Of a stretch of 64,000 bases of DNA, positions 54,743-62,664 are shown one piece after another. Numbering within the stretch: position 1 is the stretch's first letter; the number at the start of each line of letters is the position of its first letter. This DNA is from Clostridia bacterium (GTDB taxonomy: Bacteria; Bacillota; Clostridia; TANB77; UBA1234). The position numbers and the translations under genes are program-made. A model generated the notes under the pieces. That model worked only from the letters and a program-made list of their open reading frames with translations. It did no database searches and was not told the origin of the DNA. The stretch is from positions 62,001 to 126,000 of the forward strand of contig JAFTQC010000032.1 of the NCBI GenBank assembly GCA_017462965.1, written 5' to 3'.

Positions 54743-55414
54743 ATGAGTTTTAATGATATTTTTAAATCAAGTTATTTAGAAAATGTAACAAGTGTAGGTA
54801 TTATAGATATGTCTATTGCACTTATACTAGCATTTTGCTTAGGAATGTTTATTTTTTACACATATAAAAAGACATATTCAGGAGTAATGTATTCATCAAA
54901 TTTTGGTGTTACTTTAGTAGCATTAACAATGATTTCTACATTAGTAATTATGGCAGTAACATCTAATGTTGTACTTTCTTTAGGTATGGTTGGTGCTTTG
55001 TCTATTGTTCGTTTTAGAACAGCAATAAAAGAACCTTTAGATATAGCATTTTTATTTTGGTCGATAGCCGTTGGTATTGTACTTGCTGCTGGAATGATTC
55101 CACTTGCTGTAATTGGTAGTGTTGCAATAGGTGTAATTTTAGTTATATTTGCGAATAAAAAATCACATAACAATCCATATATTATAGTTTTACAATGCGA
55201 TAATCAAAATAGTGAGAAGAAAGCAATAGAGTATTTAGAAAAGCAAGTTGAAAGAAGTGTAATAAAAAGTAAAACAGTTCAAAAAGATTTGATTGAATTA
55301 AATATAGATATAAGAATGAAAGAAGATAATACAGATTTTGTTAATACTTTAGCAGATATGCAAGGAGTAAAAAGTGCTGTTTTAGTAAGTTATAATGGAG
55401 ATTATATGGGTTAG
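54743..55414 (+). CDS. DUF4956 membrane protein
   Basis: A 223-residue protein with four membrane helices (about residues 20-38, 50-70, 78-95, 103-122) then a cytoplasmic alpha/beta domain of about 90 residues (YIIVLQCDNQNSEKKAIEYL, LIELNIDIRMKEDNTDFVNT). The helical part with SLGMVGALSIVRFRTAIKEP LDIAFLFW is the DUF4956 fingerprint. The family is almost always beside VTC-domain genes, so a channel or partner of that enzyme is inferred. It starts eight to fifteen bases after the VTC stop, second of two close ATGs, behind AAGGAG. Confidence 0.87.
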   Translation: MSFNDIFKSSYLENVTSVGIIDMSIALILAFCLGMFIFYTYKKTYSGVMYSSNFGVTLVALTMISTLVIMAVTSNVVLSLGMVGALSIVRFRTAIKEPLDIAFLFWSIAVGIVLAAGMIPLAVIGSVAIGVILVIFANKKSHNNPYIIVLQCDNQNSEKKAIEYLEKQVERSVIKSKTVQKDLIELNIDIRMKEDNTDFVNTLADMQGVKSAVLVSYNGDYMG

Positions 55415-55426
55415 GAGGTAGCTTAA

Positions 55427-57406
55427 ATGGCGACTCACAAAAAAATAGATATGATATGTATAATAATTATTATATTTGCTTTAATTCTAACTGCTTTAAT
55501 TGGATGTACTAATACTGATGATACTGAAAAAACAATAAAAATGGGATATGAAAATAGACTGTTTGATACAAGTAGAGTTCATACTATTGATATTGTAATA
55601 GATGATTGGGACACATTTATAGAAAATTGTGAAAATGAAGAATATGTAAATTGTGCAGTAGTTATTGATAATGAAGCATATAAAAATGTTGGGATAAGAG
55701 CAAAAGGTAATACTTCACTTAGTAGTGTTTCAAAAACAGGCGGAGAAAGATATAGTTTTAAAATTGAATTTGACCAATATCAAGATGGTAATACATATCA
55801 TGGGTTAGATAAACTTTGTTTAAATAATGTTATTCAAGATAATACTTATATGAAAGATTATCTTGTGTATCAAATGATGAATGAATTTGGGGTTGCAAGT
55901 CCTCTTTCTAGTTATGCATATATAACAGTTAATGGTGAAGATTTTGGACTTTATTTAGCTGTTGAAGCTGTTGAAGAAAGTTTCTTAACACGTAATTATG
56001 GTAGTAACTATGGTGAGCTTTATAAACCAGATGGTATGAATATGGGTAAAAAGGACGATGGAAATACTGGAGATAGACTAGAAGGTGGTATGCCTCAAAT
56101 GCCAGATATTGGTGACGGCGGAAACTTTGATAAGAATGCTATGCCAAACTTTGGAGATTTTGACTTTAGCCAAATGGATAGTAACATTTTTAATCAAACA
56201 GAAAGTGGCGAAAGCTTTAATAAAGGTATGACAAGAGAAAATATAAATAAAAATTTTGAAATACCAGATATGTCGAGTGGAGATATACCAAACATAGGCG
56301 AATTCGATTTTGGTAATATGCGTGGTGGTATGGGTAGTAGTGATGTAAAATTACAATATATCGATGATAATCCAGAAAGTTATTCTAATATATTTGATAG
56401 TGCTAAAACAGATGTAACTACAGCAGATCAAAACAGATTAATTGAAAGCTTAAAGAATTTAAGTGAAAATAAAGATATTGAAAATGTTGTAGATGTAGAA
56501 GAAGTAATAAAATATTTTGTAGTTCATAATTTTGTTTGTAATGGTGATAGTTATACAGGAAACATGGTACACAACTATTATCTTTACGAAAAAGATGGCA
56601 AGATGTCAATGATACCGTGGGATTACAATTTAGCTTTTGGTAGTTTTGGAGGTTCTTCAAATGCAAGTAGTACAATAAATGAACCTATTGATAGTTTTTC
56701 ATCAGATAGACCAATGATTAATTGGATATTTGAAAATAAAGAATATACAAAACTATATCATGAGTATTTCGAGAAATTTATAGAAGAATTTTATACAAAT
56801 GGTAGAATGACACAAATTATTGATAATGCCTATGAACTTATAGATTCTTATGTAGAAAAAGATCCAACAAAATTCTGTACCTATGAAGAATTTGAAGAAG
56901 GTGTAAAAACTTTAAAAGAATTTTGTTTGTTAAGAAGCCAAAGTGTTGAAGGACAACTAAAAGGAACTATTGGAGCTACAACTGAAGAACAAAAAGAAAT
57001 ACAAAATGAATTGATTGATACCTCCTCTCTTGAACTTTCAAATTTAGGAAGTATGGGTAAAGGTATGGGAGGCTTTGGCGATAAAGGAAATTTTAGAGAT
57101 AACACAAAAACAGATAATATTCCAACTAAAGATGAGGAAACAAGTGAATCAGGTGATAAAGAAGAAATTATCCCAGTAGATGCAAAATTGCCAGCTAACA
57201 GTTTTGATATGAATAATTTTAAGGAATCTGGTGATGGCAGACAAAATTTTGACTTTGGTAATATGAATAACAGAGAAAATCCACGTAACATGGGACAGAT
57301 GCAACAAGGAACAGCCACAAATACATCAGAAAATATAATTTTAATAGTAGTTTCTTTTGTTATTTTAATTGGTGGAATAGTGTTTGTGAAGAAATTTAAA
57401 ATTTAA
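55427..57406 (+). CDS. CotH-family protein with C-terminal anchor
   Basis: A 659-residue exported CotH protein. The N-terminus has a lipobox-like stretch (IIIFALILTALIGCTN). The CotH kinase-like fold runs from VHTIDIVIDDWDTFIENCEN through NVGIRAKGNTSLSSV, SFKIEFDQY, LDKLCLNNVIQDNTYMKDYL, ITVNGEDFGLYLAVEAVEES and YYLYEKDGKMSMIPWDYNLA. B. subtilis CotH is an atypical secretory kinase acting on coat proteins. Two G/M/F/D-rich inserts (about residues 225-305 and 535-620) look disordered, and a C-terminal helix (ENIILIVVSFVILIGGIVFV) may anchor it. It ends the VTC operon, 12 bases after DUF4956. Its substrate here is unknown. Confidence 0.88.
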   Translation: MATHKKIDMICIIIIIFALILTALIGCTNTDDTEKTIKMGYENRLFDTSRVHTIDIVIDDWDTFIENCENEEYVNCAVVIDNEAYKNVGIRAKGNTSLSSVSKTGGERYSFKIEFDQYQDGNTYHGLDKLCLNNVIQDNTYMKDYLVYQMMNEFGVASPLSSYAYITVNGEDFGLYLAVEAVEESFLTRNYGSNYGELYKPDGMNMGKKDDGNTGDRLEGGMPQMPDIGDGGNFDKNAMPNFGDFDFSQMDSNIFNQTESGESFNKGMTRENINKNFEIPDMSSGDIPNIGEFDFGNMRGGMGSSDVKLQYIDDNPESYSNIFDSAKTDVTTADQNRLIESLKNLSENKDIENVVDVEEVIKYFVVHNFVCNGDSYTGNMVHNYYLYEKDGKMSMIPWDYNLAFGSFGGSSNASSTINEPIDSFSSDRPMINWIFENKEYTKLYHEYFEKFIEEFYTNGRMTQIIDNAYELIDSYVEKDPTKFCTYEEFEEGVKTLKEFCLLRSQSVEGQLKGTIGATTEEQKEIQNELIDTSSLELSNLGSMGKGMGGFGDKGNFRDNTKTDNIPTKDEETSESGDKEEIIPVDAKLPANSFDMNNFKESGDGRQNFDFGNMNNRENPRNMGQMQQGTATNTSENIILIVVSFVILIGGIVFVKKFKI

Positions 57407-57440
57407 TATCATAAAAGTTAAGAATAGACAAGGTATAAGG

Positions 57441-57475
57441 AGATTGAAAAATAAAATTCAATCTTCTTTTATTTT
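57441..57475 (+). terminator. Rho-independent terminator
   Basis: AGATTGAA pairs with TTCAATCT around AAATAAAA, then a T-rich run; ends the CotH operon. Confidence 0.85.
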
Positions 57476-57478
57476 TTC

Positions 57479-57507
57479 TTGACAATTACTGTCTAACGCG
57501 TTAGAAT
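57479..57507 (+). promoter_or_regulatory. blaI promoter with palindromic operator
   Basis: TTGACA (57479-57484), 17-base spacer, TAGAAT (57502-57507). The perfect palindrome TCTAACGCGTTAGA (57492-57505) covers the spacer and -10, well placed for autorepression by BlaI. Confidence 0.8.
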
Positions 57508-57547
57508 GATGTTGTCGAATCGAATAGACAAATTAGGGGGATAAATT

Positions 57548-57907
57548 ATGGAATATGTAAAATTATTTGATGCAGAGTATAGAGTTATGCAAATTATATG
57601 GGAGAATGAACCGTTTTCATCACGAGAACTTGCTGAAATATGCGCGAAAGAGCTAGATTGGAAAAGAACAACTACATATACAATGCTTAAAAGATTAATT
57701 GATAAGGGATATGCTAAAAATGAAAATACAATGGTTACTAGTTTAATAAGTAAAGAAGAAGTACAAAAAAGAGAAAGTAAAGATTTTGTAGAGAAAAACT
57801 TTGAGGGGTCTTTATATTCTTTTATTGCTGCATTCACAAGTGATAATAATTTAAGTGATGAAGAAATAAAGAAAATTCAAAAATTAATTAGAGACTCCAA
57901 GAAGTAA
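57548..57907 (+). CDS. BlaI/MecI-family repressor
   Basis: A 119-residue winged-helix repressor. The N-terminal HTH has YRVMQIIWENEPFSSRELAEICAKELDWKRTTTYTMLKRL, in which TTTYTMLKRL is the recognition helix; a C-terminal dimer helix follows (SDEEIKKIQKLIRD). The family blocks its own promoter and is cut or inactivated when the partner membrane protease senses its ligand. The gene has a promoter with an embedded palindrome and is followed after 21 bases by the M56 receptor gene. The start follows AGGGGGATAAATT. Confidence 0.92.
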   Translation: MEYVKLFDAEYRVMQIIWENEPFSSRELAEICAKELDWKRTTTYTMLKRLIDKGYAKNENTMVTSLISKEEVQKRESKDFVEKNFEGSLYSFIAAFTSDNNLSDEEIKKIQKLIRDSKK

Positions 57908-57928
57908 TTATAATAAAGGAGGAATAAT

Positions 57929-60898
57929 ATGCTTTCAAATTTGTTTGTTACGTTATTAAGAATAAATGTAATGGCAACAATAGTTGCAGTAATTGTTTTA
58001 ACACTAAAATATATATTAAAAAAATGTGGTGCTTCGAGAAAGCTATTATTTTCTTTATGGATTATTATTGCTTTAAGATTCGTATGTCCTAATTTTATAG
58101 AAAGTAATTTTAGTTTGTTTAATGTTTTTGATAATCCGATTATCGAGGAAAATCAAATTGCAATTAATAATCAGACAAATAACTTTATACCTAATGATAT
58201 CGATTTTAATACTGATAATGCAATTATAGATAATTCGGTTGTAAATACTAAAATAAATGAAATTCAAACAATAATACCAAGTGAATCAATAGTAAAAGAA
58301 CAATCTAATAAGCTTGAAATAACAGAGATTTTGATGCTGGTTTGGATAGCAGGAAGTTCAGGTATGATTTTATATGCTTTACTTTCATATTTTAAATTAA
58401 AGAAAACAGTAAGGTTTGCTGTAAAAGGCGATGGAAATTATTACGAAACTGATATGATTTCAACACCATGTGTTTTAGGAATCATAAAACCAAAGATTTA
58501 CCTAACTTTGAATTTAACAGAAAATGAGAAGAAATATATACTTACACACGAAAATACACATATCAAAAGAAAAGATTATTTTACAAAGCTAATAGCATAT
58601 ACGATTTTGGCAATACATTGGGTAAATCCTATTTCTTGGGTTTTGTTTAAGATGTTTGTTAATGATTTGGAAATGCTTTGCGATGAAGAATCATTAAAGA
58701 AGCTTGGCGAAAAAAACAAAGTGGGATATATGGAAAGTTTAGTTAATTTGGCTTCAAAAAATAGAAACAATATACTTCCTTGCCCAATAGCTTTTAGTGA
58801 AAACAATACGGAAAAGAGAGTTAAAAATATGATTAAATATAAAAATAGTGGAATTATAATTTCAGTCGTTGCGCTTATTGTTTGTATAATTATTGCTGCA
58901 ATTTGTTTAACAAATAAAAATAAACATGAAATAACAAATCTTGCAGAAGATATATATACTTATAATAATGCTTTGCTAGGTGATGCTCCTAAAATGAGAA
59001 GTTTGGTTTCTTTAATTCCTTTTTATAATAAAGACATATATATTTCTACTATTGAATTAGATACTGAAACTTCTACAACCAAAGAGATGGGTATAATTGT
59101 TAATATAGACAACTTAACAAGTGAAGAAATTACTGAAATGAATGATGTTATAAAACATTCAAAAATATTTTTATCACTTGTAAAGAATGCTGACTTTATA
59201 CAATATAATTATATTTCAAATGAAAAGAATTCATCATTACAAATACCTAGAATGTATTTTAATGAAGATTTAGGTGTTTATACTGAAAGTTATGAAACAT
59301 TTAAAAATTTTATAGAGAATAAAGAAAATACTTTAAATACTAGAAATGAAAAAGTAGATTTAGAAGAATGGAGTAATATACAAGAAAAAGTAATCTATGG
59401 TGAGTTAATTTACAATGAATTTAACTCGAATATAACTTATACCGATATATTAACGGAACAAAGTAAATTACAAGAATTAAATGATTATCTATTTATATAT
59501 ACAAAAGCTATAAAAGGAGGAACTGCTTGTCCTTTTACTGCAACATTAATATTAAGAACGGAAAAAGGTAAAGAAATAGAAATACAATTAGCAACAGATA
59601 GTTGTACGGTATTTAAAATTGGCGAACAATATTATGAATATACAGAAGATAAAGGCGAAGATGATTCGGATGAAGCAGGTTTTTATAAGTATTTTGATAA
59701 AATAAATGCATATGTGAATGGTGAGCCGATCCGTTCAACACTTTATAATAAAATAATGGGATATAATGCTTATTACAAAGATACAATAGAGCCAACTTTT
59801 ATTACTAGAAATTACTATACTAAAATTAATAATGTAGAATATTGCATTGCTGAGAGTTTTGGCTTTGGAAAAGAAAGAGATGATATATCATTAGATTTTG
59901 ATGGAGATGGTATAGAAGAACTTATATGTAATTGTACTTATGGTGGAGATGGACATCAAGAAGTATATATTTTTAAAAGAAATATGAATACTAATATGGA
60001 AATTCCATCAATACTTATTGGTAAGATTGATTCTAAAAAAGTTAAATTACCAGAATTACACGATTGGGGTGTAAATGCTATTCTTACAGGATATGATAAA
60101 GCTACTAATAGATTTTGGATTAATTATAGCAAAGGAAATGAAATAAAGAATGAATATTCAACTGTTTATTTAGATTTGAATGATGCTATGAATATATTTA
60201 CTTTTGAAGAATTTAATAGCATTACTTCTAAAACCAAAGGATTTGAAAACAATAGCATAACTAGTACGGTATATATAGATGCGATAAAAAGCTTGTATTA
60301 TAATTGCAAATTACCAGATGGTACAGAATTAGAAGATCCTAAATATGTAGATGATTATAATATGTCTGAAAATCAGTTTGCTATTTGTGATGTTGATATG
60401 GATGGAAAAGAAGAATTATTAATAGCACTTACACATTATCCAATGGCTGCAATGAGAACAATAATATATGATTATGATTCAAACACAAATAAATTTAGAG
60501 AACAATTTACAGGATTTAATTGGATGAATTTCTATAATAATGGAAGTTTAGAAGTAATGTGGTCGCATAATCAAGGAAGTGCAGGAGATTCTTTATGGCC
60601 TTATACTTTGTATAAGTACAATAAAGAATTAGATTCTTATGATGCGATAGCTGAGGTTGATGCTTGGGACAAATCTTTTAGTGAAAAAAGTTATATTGCA
60701 GAAACTTTTCCAACAGAAGTTGATAAAGATAATGATGGAGTTTTGTATTATATAATACCTGGAGGAAATTATGAACGTGCCCAAATAGTAGATTCAAAGG
60801 AATATAACGAATGGAAAGAACAGTATATAATTGATGAAATTTTTGAAATTATAGTTCCTTATATGAATTTAACGGAAGAAAATATAAAGAATATATAA
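57929..60898 (+). CDS. BlaR1-like M56 membrane peptidase with long unusual extension
   Basis: A 989-residue receptor. The N-terminal 330 residues are the M56 module: several membrane helices and the zinc motif LTHENTH (HExxH, about residue 210) with CDEESLKKLGE downstream (distal E). A last helix (SGIIISVVALIVCIIIAAIC) leads to some 660 extracellular residues. In true BlaR1 this part is a penicillin-binding domain; here no SxxK or KTG context is seen. Instead it contains D-rich EF-hand-like loops DFDGDGIEE, DVDMDGKEE and DKDNDGVLY in beta-rich repeats like FG-GAP/VCBS. The ligand is unknown, perhaps calcium or a wall product. Adjacent BlaI is the expected target. Confidence 0.85.
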   Translation: MLSNLFVTLLRINVMATIVAVIVLTLKYILKKCGASRKLLFSLWIIIALRFVCPNFIESNFSLFNVFDNPIIEENQIAINNQTNNFIPNDIDFNTDNAIIDNSVVNTKINEIQTIIPSESIVKEQSNKLEITEILMLVWIAGSSGMILYALLSYFKLKKTVRFAVKGDGNYYETDMISTPCVLGIIKPKIYLTLNLTENEKKYILTHENTHIKRKDYFTKLIAYTILAIHWVNPISWVLFKMFVNDLEMLCDEESLKKLGEKNKVGYMESLVNLASKNRNNILPCPIAFSENNTEKRVKNMIKYKNSGIIISVVALIVCIIIAAICLTNKNKHEITNLAEDIYTYNNALLGDAPKMRSLVSLIPFYNKDIYISTIELDTETSTTKEMGIIVNIDNLTSEEITEMNDVIKHSKIFLSLVKNADFIQYNYISNEKNSSLQIPRMYFNEDLGVYTESYETFKNFIENKENTLNTRNEKVDLEEWSNIQEKVIYGELIYNEFNSNITYTDILTEQSKLQELNDYLFIYTKAIKGGTACPFTATLILRTEKGKEIEIQLATDSCTVFKIGEQYYEYTEDKGEDDSDEAGFYKYFDKINAYVNGEPIRSTLYNKIMGYNAYYKDTIEPTFITRNYYTKINNVEYCIAESFGFGKERDDISLDFDGDGIEELICNCTYGGDGHQEVYIFKRNMNTNMEIPSILIGKIDSKKVKLPELHDWGVNAILTGYDKATNRFWINYSKGNEIKNEYSTVYLDLNDAMNIFTFEEFNSITSKTKGFENNSITSTVYIDAIKSLYYNCKLPDGTELEDPKYVDDYNMSENQFAICDVDMDGKEELLIALTHYPMAAMRTIIYDYDSNTNKFREQFTGFNWMNFYNNGSLEVMWSHNQGSAGDSLWPYTLYKYNKELDSYDAIAEVDAWDKSFSEKSYIAETFPTEVDKDNDGVLYYIIPGGNYERAQIVDSKEYNEWKEQYIIDEIFEIIVPYMNLTEENIKNI

Positions 60899-60987
60899 AA
60901 GTAACATCACCTCTAAATATTCATAAGATATTTAGAGGTGATTTTTATGCCAACTTTACGATTTGGCTCACGTGGAATATATGTTGA
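60898..60987 (+). repeat. Direct repeat, right copy, with RBS hairpin
   Basis: The partner of 45911-46003. The hairpin ATCACCTCTAAATAT/ATATTTAGAGGTGAT terminates the BlaR1-like gene, and its right arm contains GAGGTGA, the ribosome binding site of the M14 gene, so the stem would block translation when folded. Confidence 0.88.
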
Positions 60988-62080
60988 ACTTTTGCAGAGC
61001 ACTTTGAAAAAACTTGGTTTTTATTTTGGAGAAGTTGACGGAATTTTTGGCTCACAAACTCGAGACGCGGTTTATAGATTCCAAAGAGAATTTGGATTAG
61101 TTGTTGATGGAATTGTGGGTCCTAGGACTTGGGAAAAACTAATGCCATATATTAATGGAATTGTGGGAAGTATTGTTCCTACAGACATGACTTATCCATA
61201 TAGAATTTTAATTATGAATCTTGAAGCTTTACAGCGAAAATATCCATTTTTAGAGACTTTCTATTATGGCGAAAGCGTTTTAGGTAAGAGACTTCCATAC
61301 ATTAAATTAGGAAATGGTTCTAATACCGTATTTTATAGTGCTACTATTCATGCAAATGAATGGATTAATTCTGTTGTGTTCATGAAATTTATAGAAGATT
61401 TTTGTGATGCATATGCAAATAATCGAAATTTAAGGGGATACAATGTAAGAGAAATTTTTGAAAATAGTACTATTTATCTTGCACCAATGCTAAATCCGGA
61501 TGGAGTTGATTTGGTTACAGGTGTGATATCGCAATCGATACCTGCATATAGGGATGCTGTGGAAATATCGAGAAATTATCCAAGAATTCCTTTTCCGGGC
61601 GGCTGGAAAGCCAATATAAGAGGAGTGGATTTAAACCTTCAATTTCCTGCAGAATGGGAAGAAGCACGAAGAGTTAAATTTGCCCAAGGCTTTACAATTC
61701 CTGCTCCACGAGATTTTGTGGGATTTGGTCCTTTGACGGAGCCAGAAGCATTGAGTGCTTATAATTTTACACTTGAAAATAATTTTAGACTTATATTAAC
61801 TTATCATACTCAAGGAGAAGTAATATTTTGGAGATATTTAAATTATGAACCTGAAGAGGCTGAAAGAATAGGACAACAATTTGCAAATGTGAGCGGATAT
61901 CAGCTGATTAATGAAGTAGAAACGAATAGTTATGCTGGCTATAGGGATTGGTTTATAAGCGCATATAGGAGACCTGGATATACTGTAGAAACTGGTTTGG
62001 GAGTAAATCCACTACCAATATCTCAATTTAATACAATATACGAAGACAATATTGAAATCTTGCTATTGGGAGCGATGTAG
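60947..62080 (+). CDS. M14 carboxypeptidase with peptidoglycan-binding domain
   Basis: A 377-residue zinc carboxypeptidase. Residues about 8-68 are a PG_binding_1 domain (VELLQSTLKKLGFYFGEVDG, FGSQTRDAVYRFQREFG). The M14 domain has the zinc site HANEW (HxxE), NPDGVDLVTG, RGVDLNLQFPAEW, the second zinc histidine in LTYHTQGEVIFW and the catalytic glutamate in YTVETGLG. Relatives are gamma-D-glutamyl-diaminopimelate peptidases that cut wall stem peptides, often in sporulation. No signal peptide is seen, as for the B. subtilis YqgT/ENP1 type. I start at MPTLRFGSRG, six bases from GAGGTGA. This gene's 5' end is duplicated at 45962. Confidence 0.9.
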   Translation: MPTLRFGSRGIYVELLQSTLKKLGFYFGEVDGIFGSQTRDAVYRFQREFGLVVDGIVGPRTWEKLMPYINGIVGSIVPTDMTYPYRILIMNLEALQRKYPFLETFYYGESVLGKRLPYIKLGNGSNTVFYSATIHANEWINSVVFMKFIEDFCDAYANNRNLRGYNVREIFENSTIYLAPMLNPDGVDLVTGVISQSIPAYRDAVEISRNYPRIPFPGGWKANIRGVDLNLQFPAEWEEARRVKFAQGFTIPAPRDFVGFGPLTEPEALSAYNFTLENNFRLILTYHTQGEVIFWRYLNYEPEEAERIGQQFANVSGYQLINEVETNSYAGYRDWFISAYRRPGYTVETGLGVNPLPISQFNTIYEDNIEILLLGAM

Positions 62081-62100
62081 CAAGAGGGACGCCCCTCTTG
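62081..62100. repeat. GGGAC-family short hairpin
   Basis: CAAGAGG and CCTCTTG pair around GACGCC, immediately after the M14 stop codon. Confidence 0.65.
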
Positions 62101-62107
62101 TTGAAAC

Positions 62108-62136
62108 TTGACATAATGCGAATATGGTGTTAACAT
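62108..62136 (+). promoter_or_regulatory. Extended -10 promoter
   Basis: TTGACA (62108-62113), 17-base spacer, TAACAT (62131-62136), preceded by GGTGT. It drives the 62168 orphan gene. Confidence 0.7.
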
Positions 62137-62167
62137 AAATGTGGCAACAAAATGATAAGGAGTGGTT

Positions 62168-62557
62168 ATGTTGAGCGACTGGTCACGTAGAACAACCCAA
62201 GATTATCCCACGAATGAGCTTACAGTGAGACGCCGTCGTCGGCCCAGGATTCCGATTGTAAGAAAATTGCAACTTGGAATTGCTTCGGAAGAAGAATGGC
62301 GAGCGTATTACTGGCTAAGGAATGAGTTTATTACGAAAAGAGCTCATTTCCTAAGCGGAAAAAGCATTTTTGGGGTTGTCGGCTTTGAGGTACCTGTGTA
62401 TAAGTGTGATCCTGCGATTGTTGAACAGATCATGGCAGAACTTGGAACAGTGTTACTTGATAAGGAAACCTACTATAATGCGAGGACAGGAAACGTCTAT
62501 AGCGTATATCTGACGTATGACACACCTGAAATTGGCGTAATAAACATGCCGATTTGA
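62168..62557 (+). CDS. Orphan basic hypothetical protein
   Basis: A 129-residue protein with an arginine-rich N-terminus (VRRRRRPRIPIVRK, about residues 21-34) and a compact alpha/beta remainder (SEEEWRAYYWLRNEFITKRA, IFGVVGFEVPVYKCDPAIVE). The basic stretch suggests nucleic-acid or membrane contact; nothing more can be assigned. I start at MLSDWSRRTT, the ATG five bases after AAGGAG. Composition is less AT-rich than core genes. It has its own promoter and terminator and sits beside a GGGAC hairpin, like the other orphan ORFs in the window. Confidence 0.65.
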   Translation: MLSDWSRRTTQDYPTNELTVRRRRRPRIPIVRKLQLGIASEEEWRAYYWLRNEFITKRAHFLSGKSIFGVVGFEVPVYKCDPAIVEQIMAELGTVLLDKETYYNARTGNVYSVYLTYDTPEIGVINMPI

Positions 62558-62573
62558 TTTCGCAAAGAAAGAG

Positions 62574-62607
62574 GCATCCTAATCTGAAAAGATTGGGATG
62601 CTTTTTA
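62574..62607 (+). terminator. Rho-independent terminator
   Basis: GCATCCTAATCT pairs with AGATTGGGATGC (one G-U) around GAAA, then five T. Confidence 0.92.
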
Positions 62608-62664
62608 TTTAAATAAATATTTGATATAATCATAGGTAATTTGATGAATAAAAGGTGATAATGT

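Larger units (their letters stand above)
46004..60897. mobile_element. Putative 14.9-kb island between direct repeats
   Basis: The segment lies between two copies of a ~90-base repeat that covers a hairpin and the 5' end of the M14 gene. Removing one repeat plus the segment would join the flotillin gene to the M14 gene in a simple layout. Cargo is all envelope-related: DUF3298-like, PstS-like, CPBP protease, two exported unknowns, a two-component system, VTC-DUF4956-CotH, BlaI/BlaR1. No integrase or transposase is present, so the island is either decayed or arose by recombination. An alternative is an ancient duplication followed by insertion. Confidence 0.55.

Noticed and set aside
57929-60898. 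True beta-lactam receptor BlaR1
   Set aside because: The M56 half fits, but the extension shows no SxxK, SxN or KTG set of a penicillin-binding domain.
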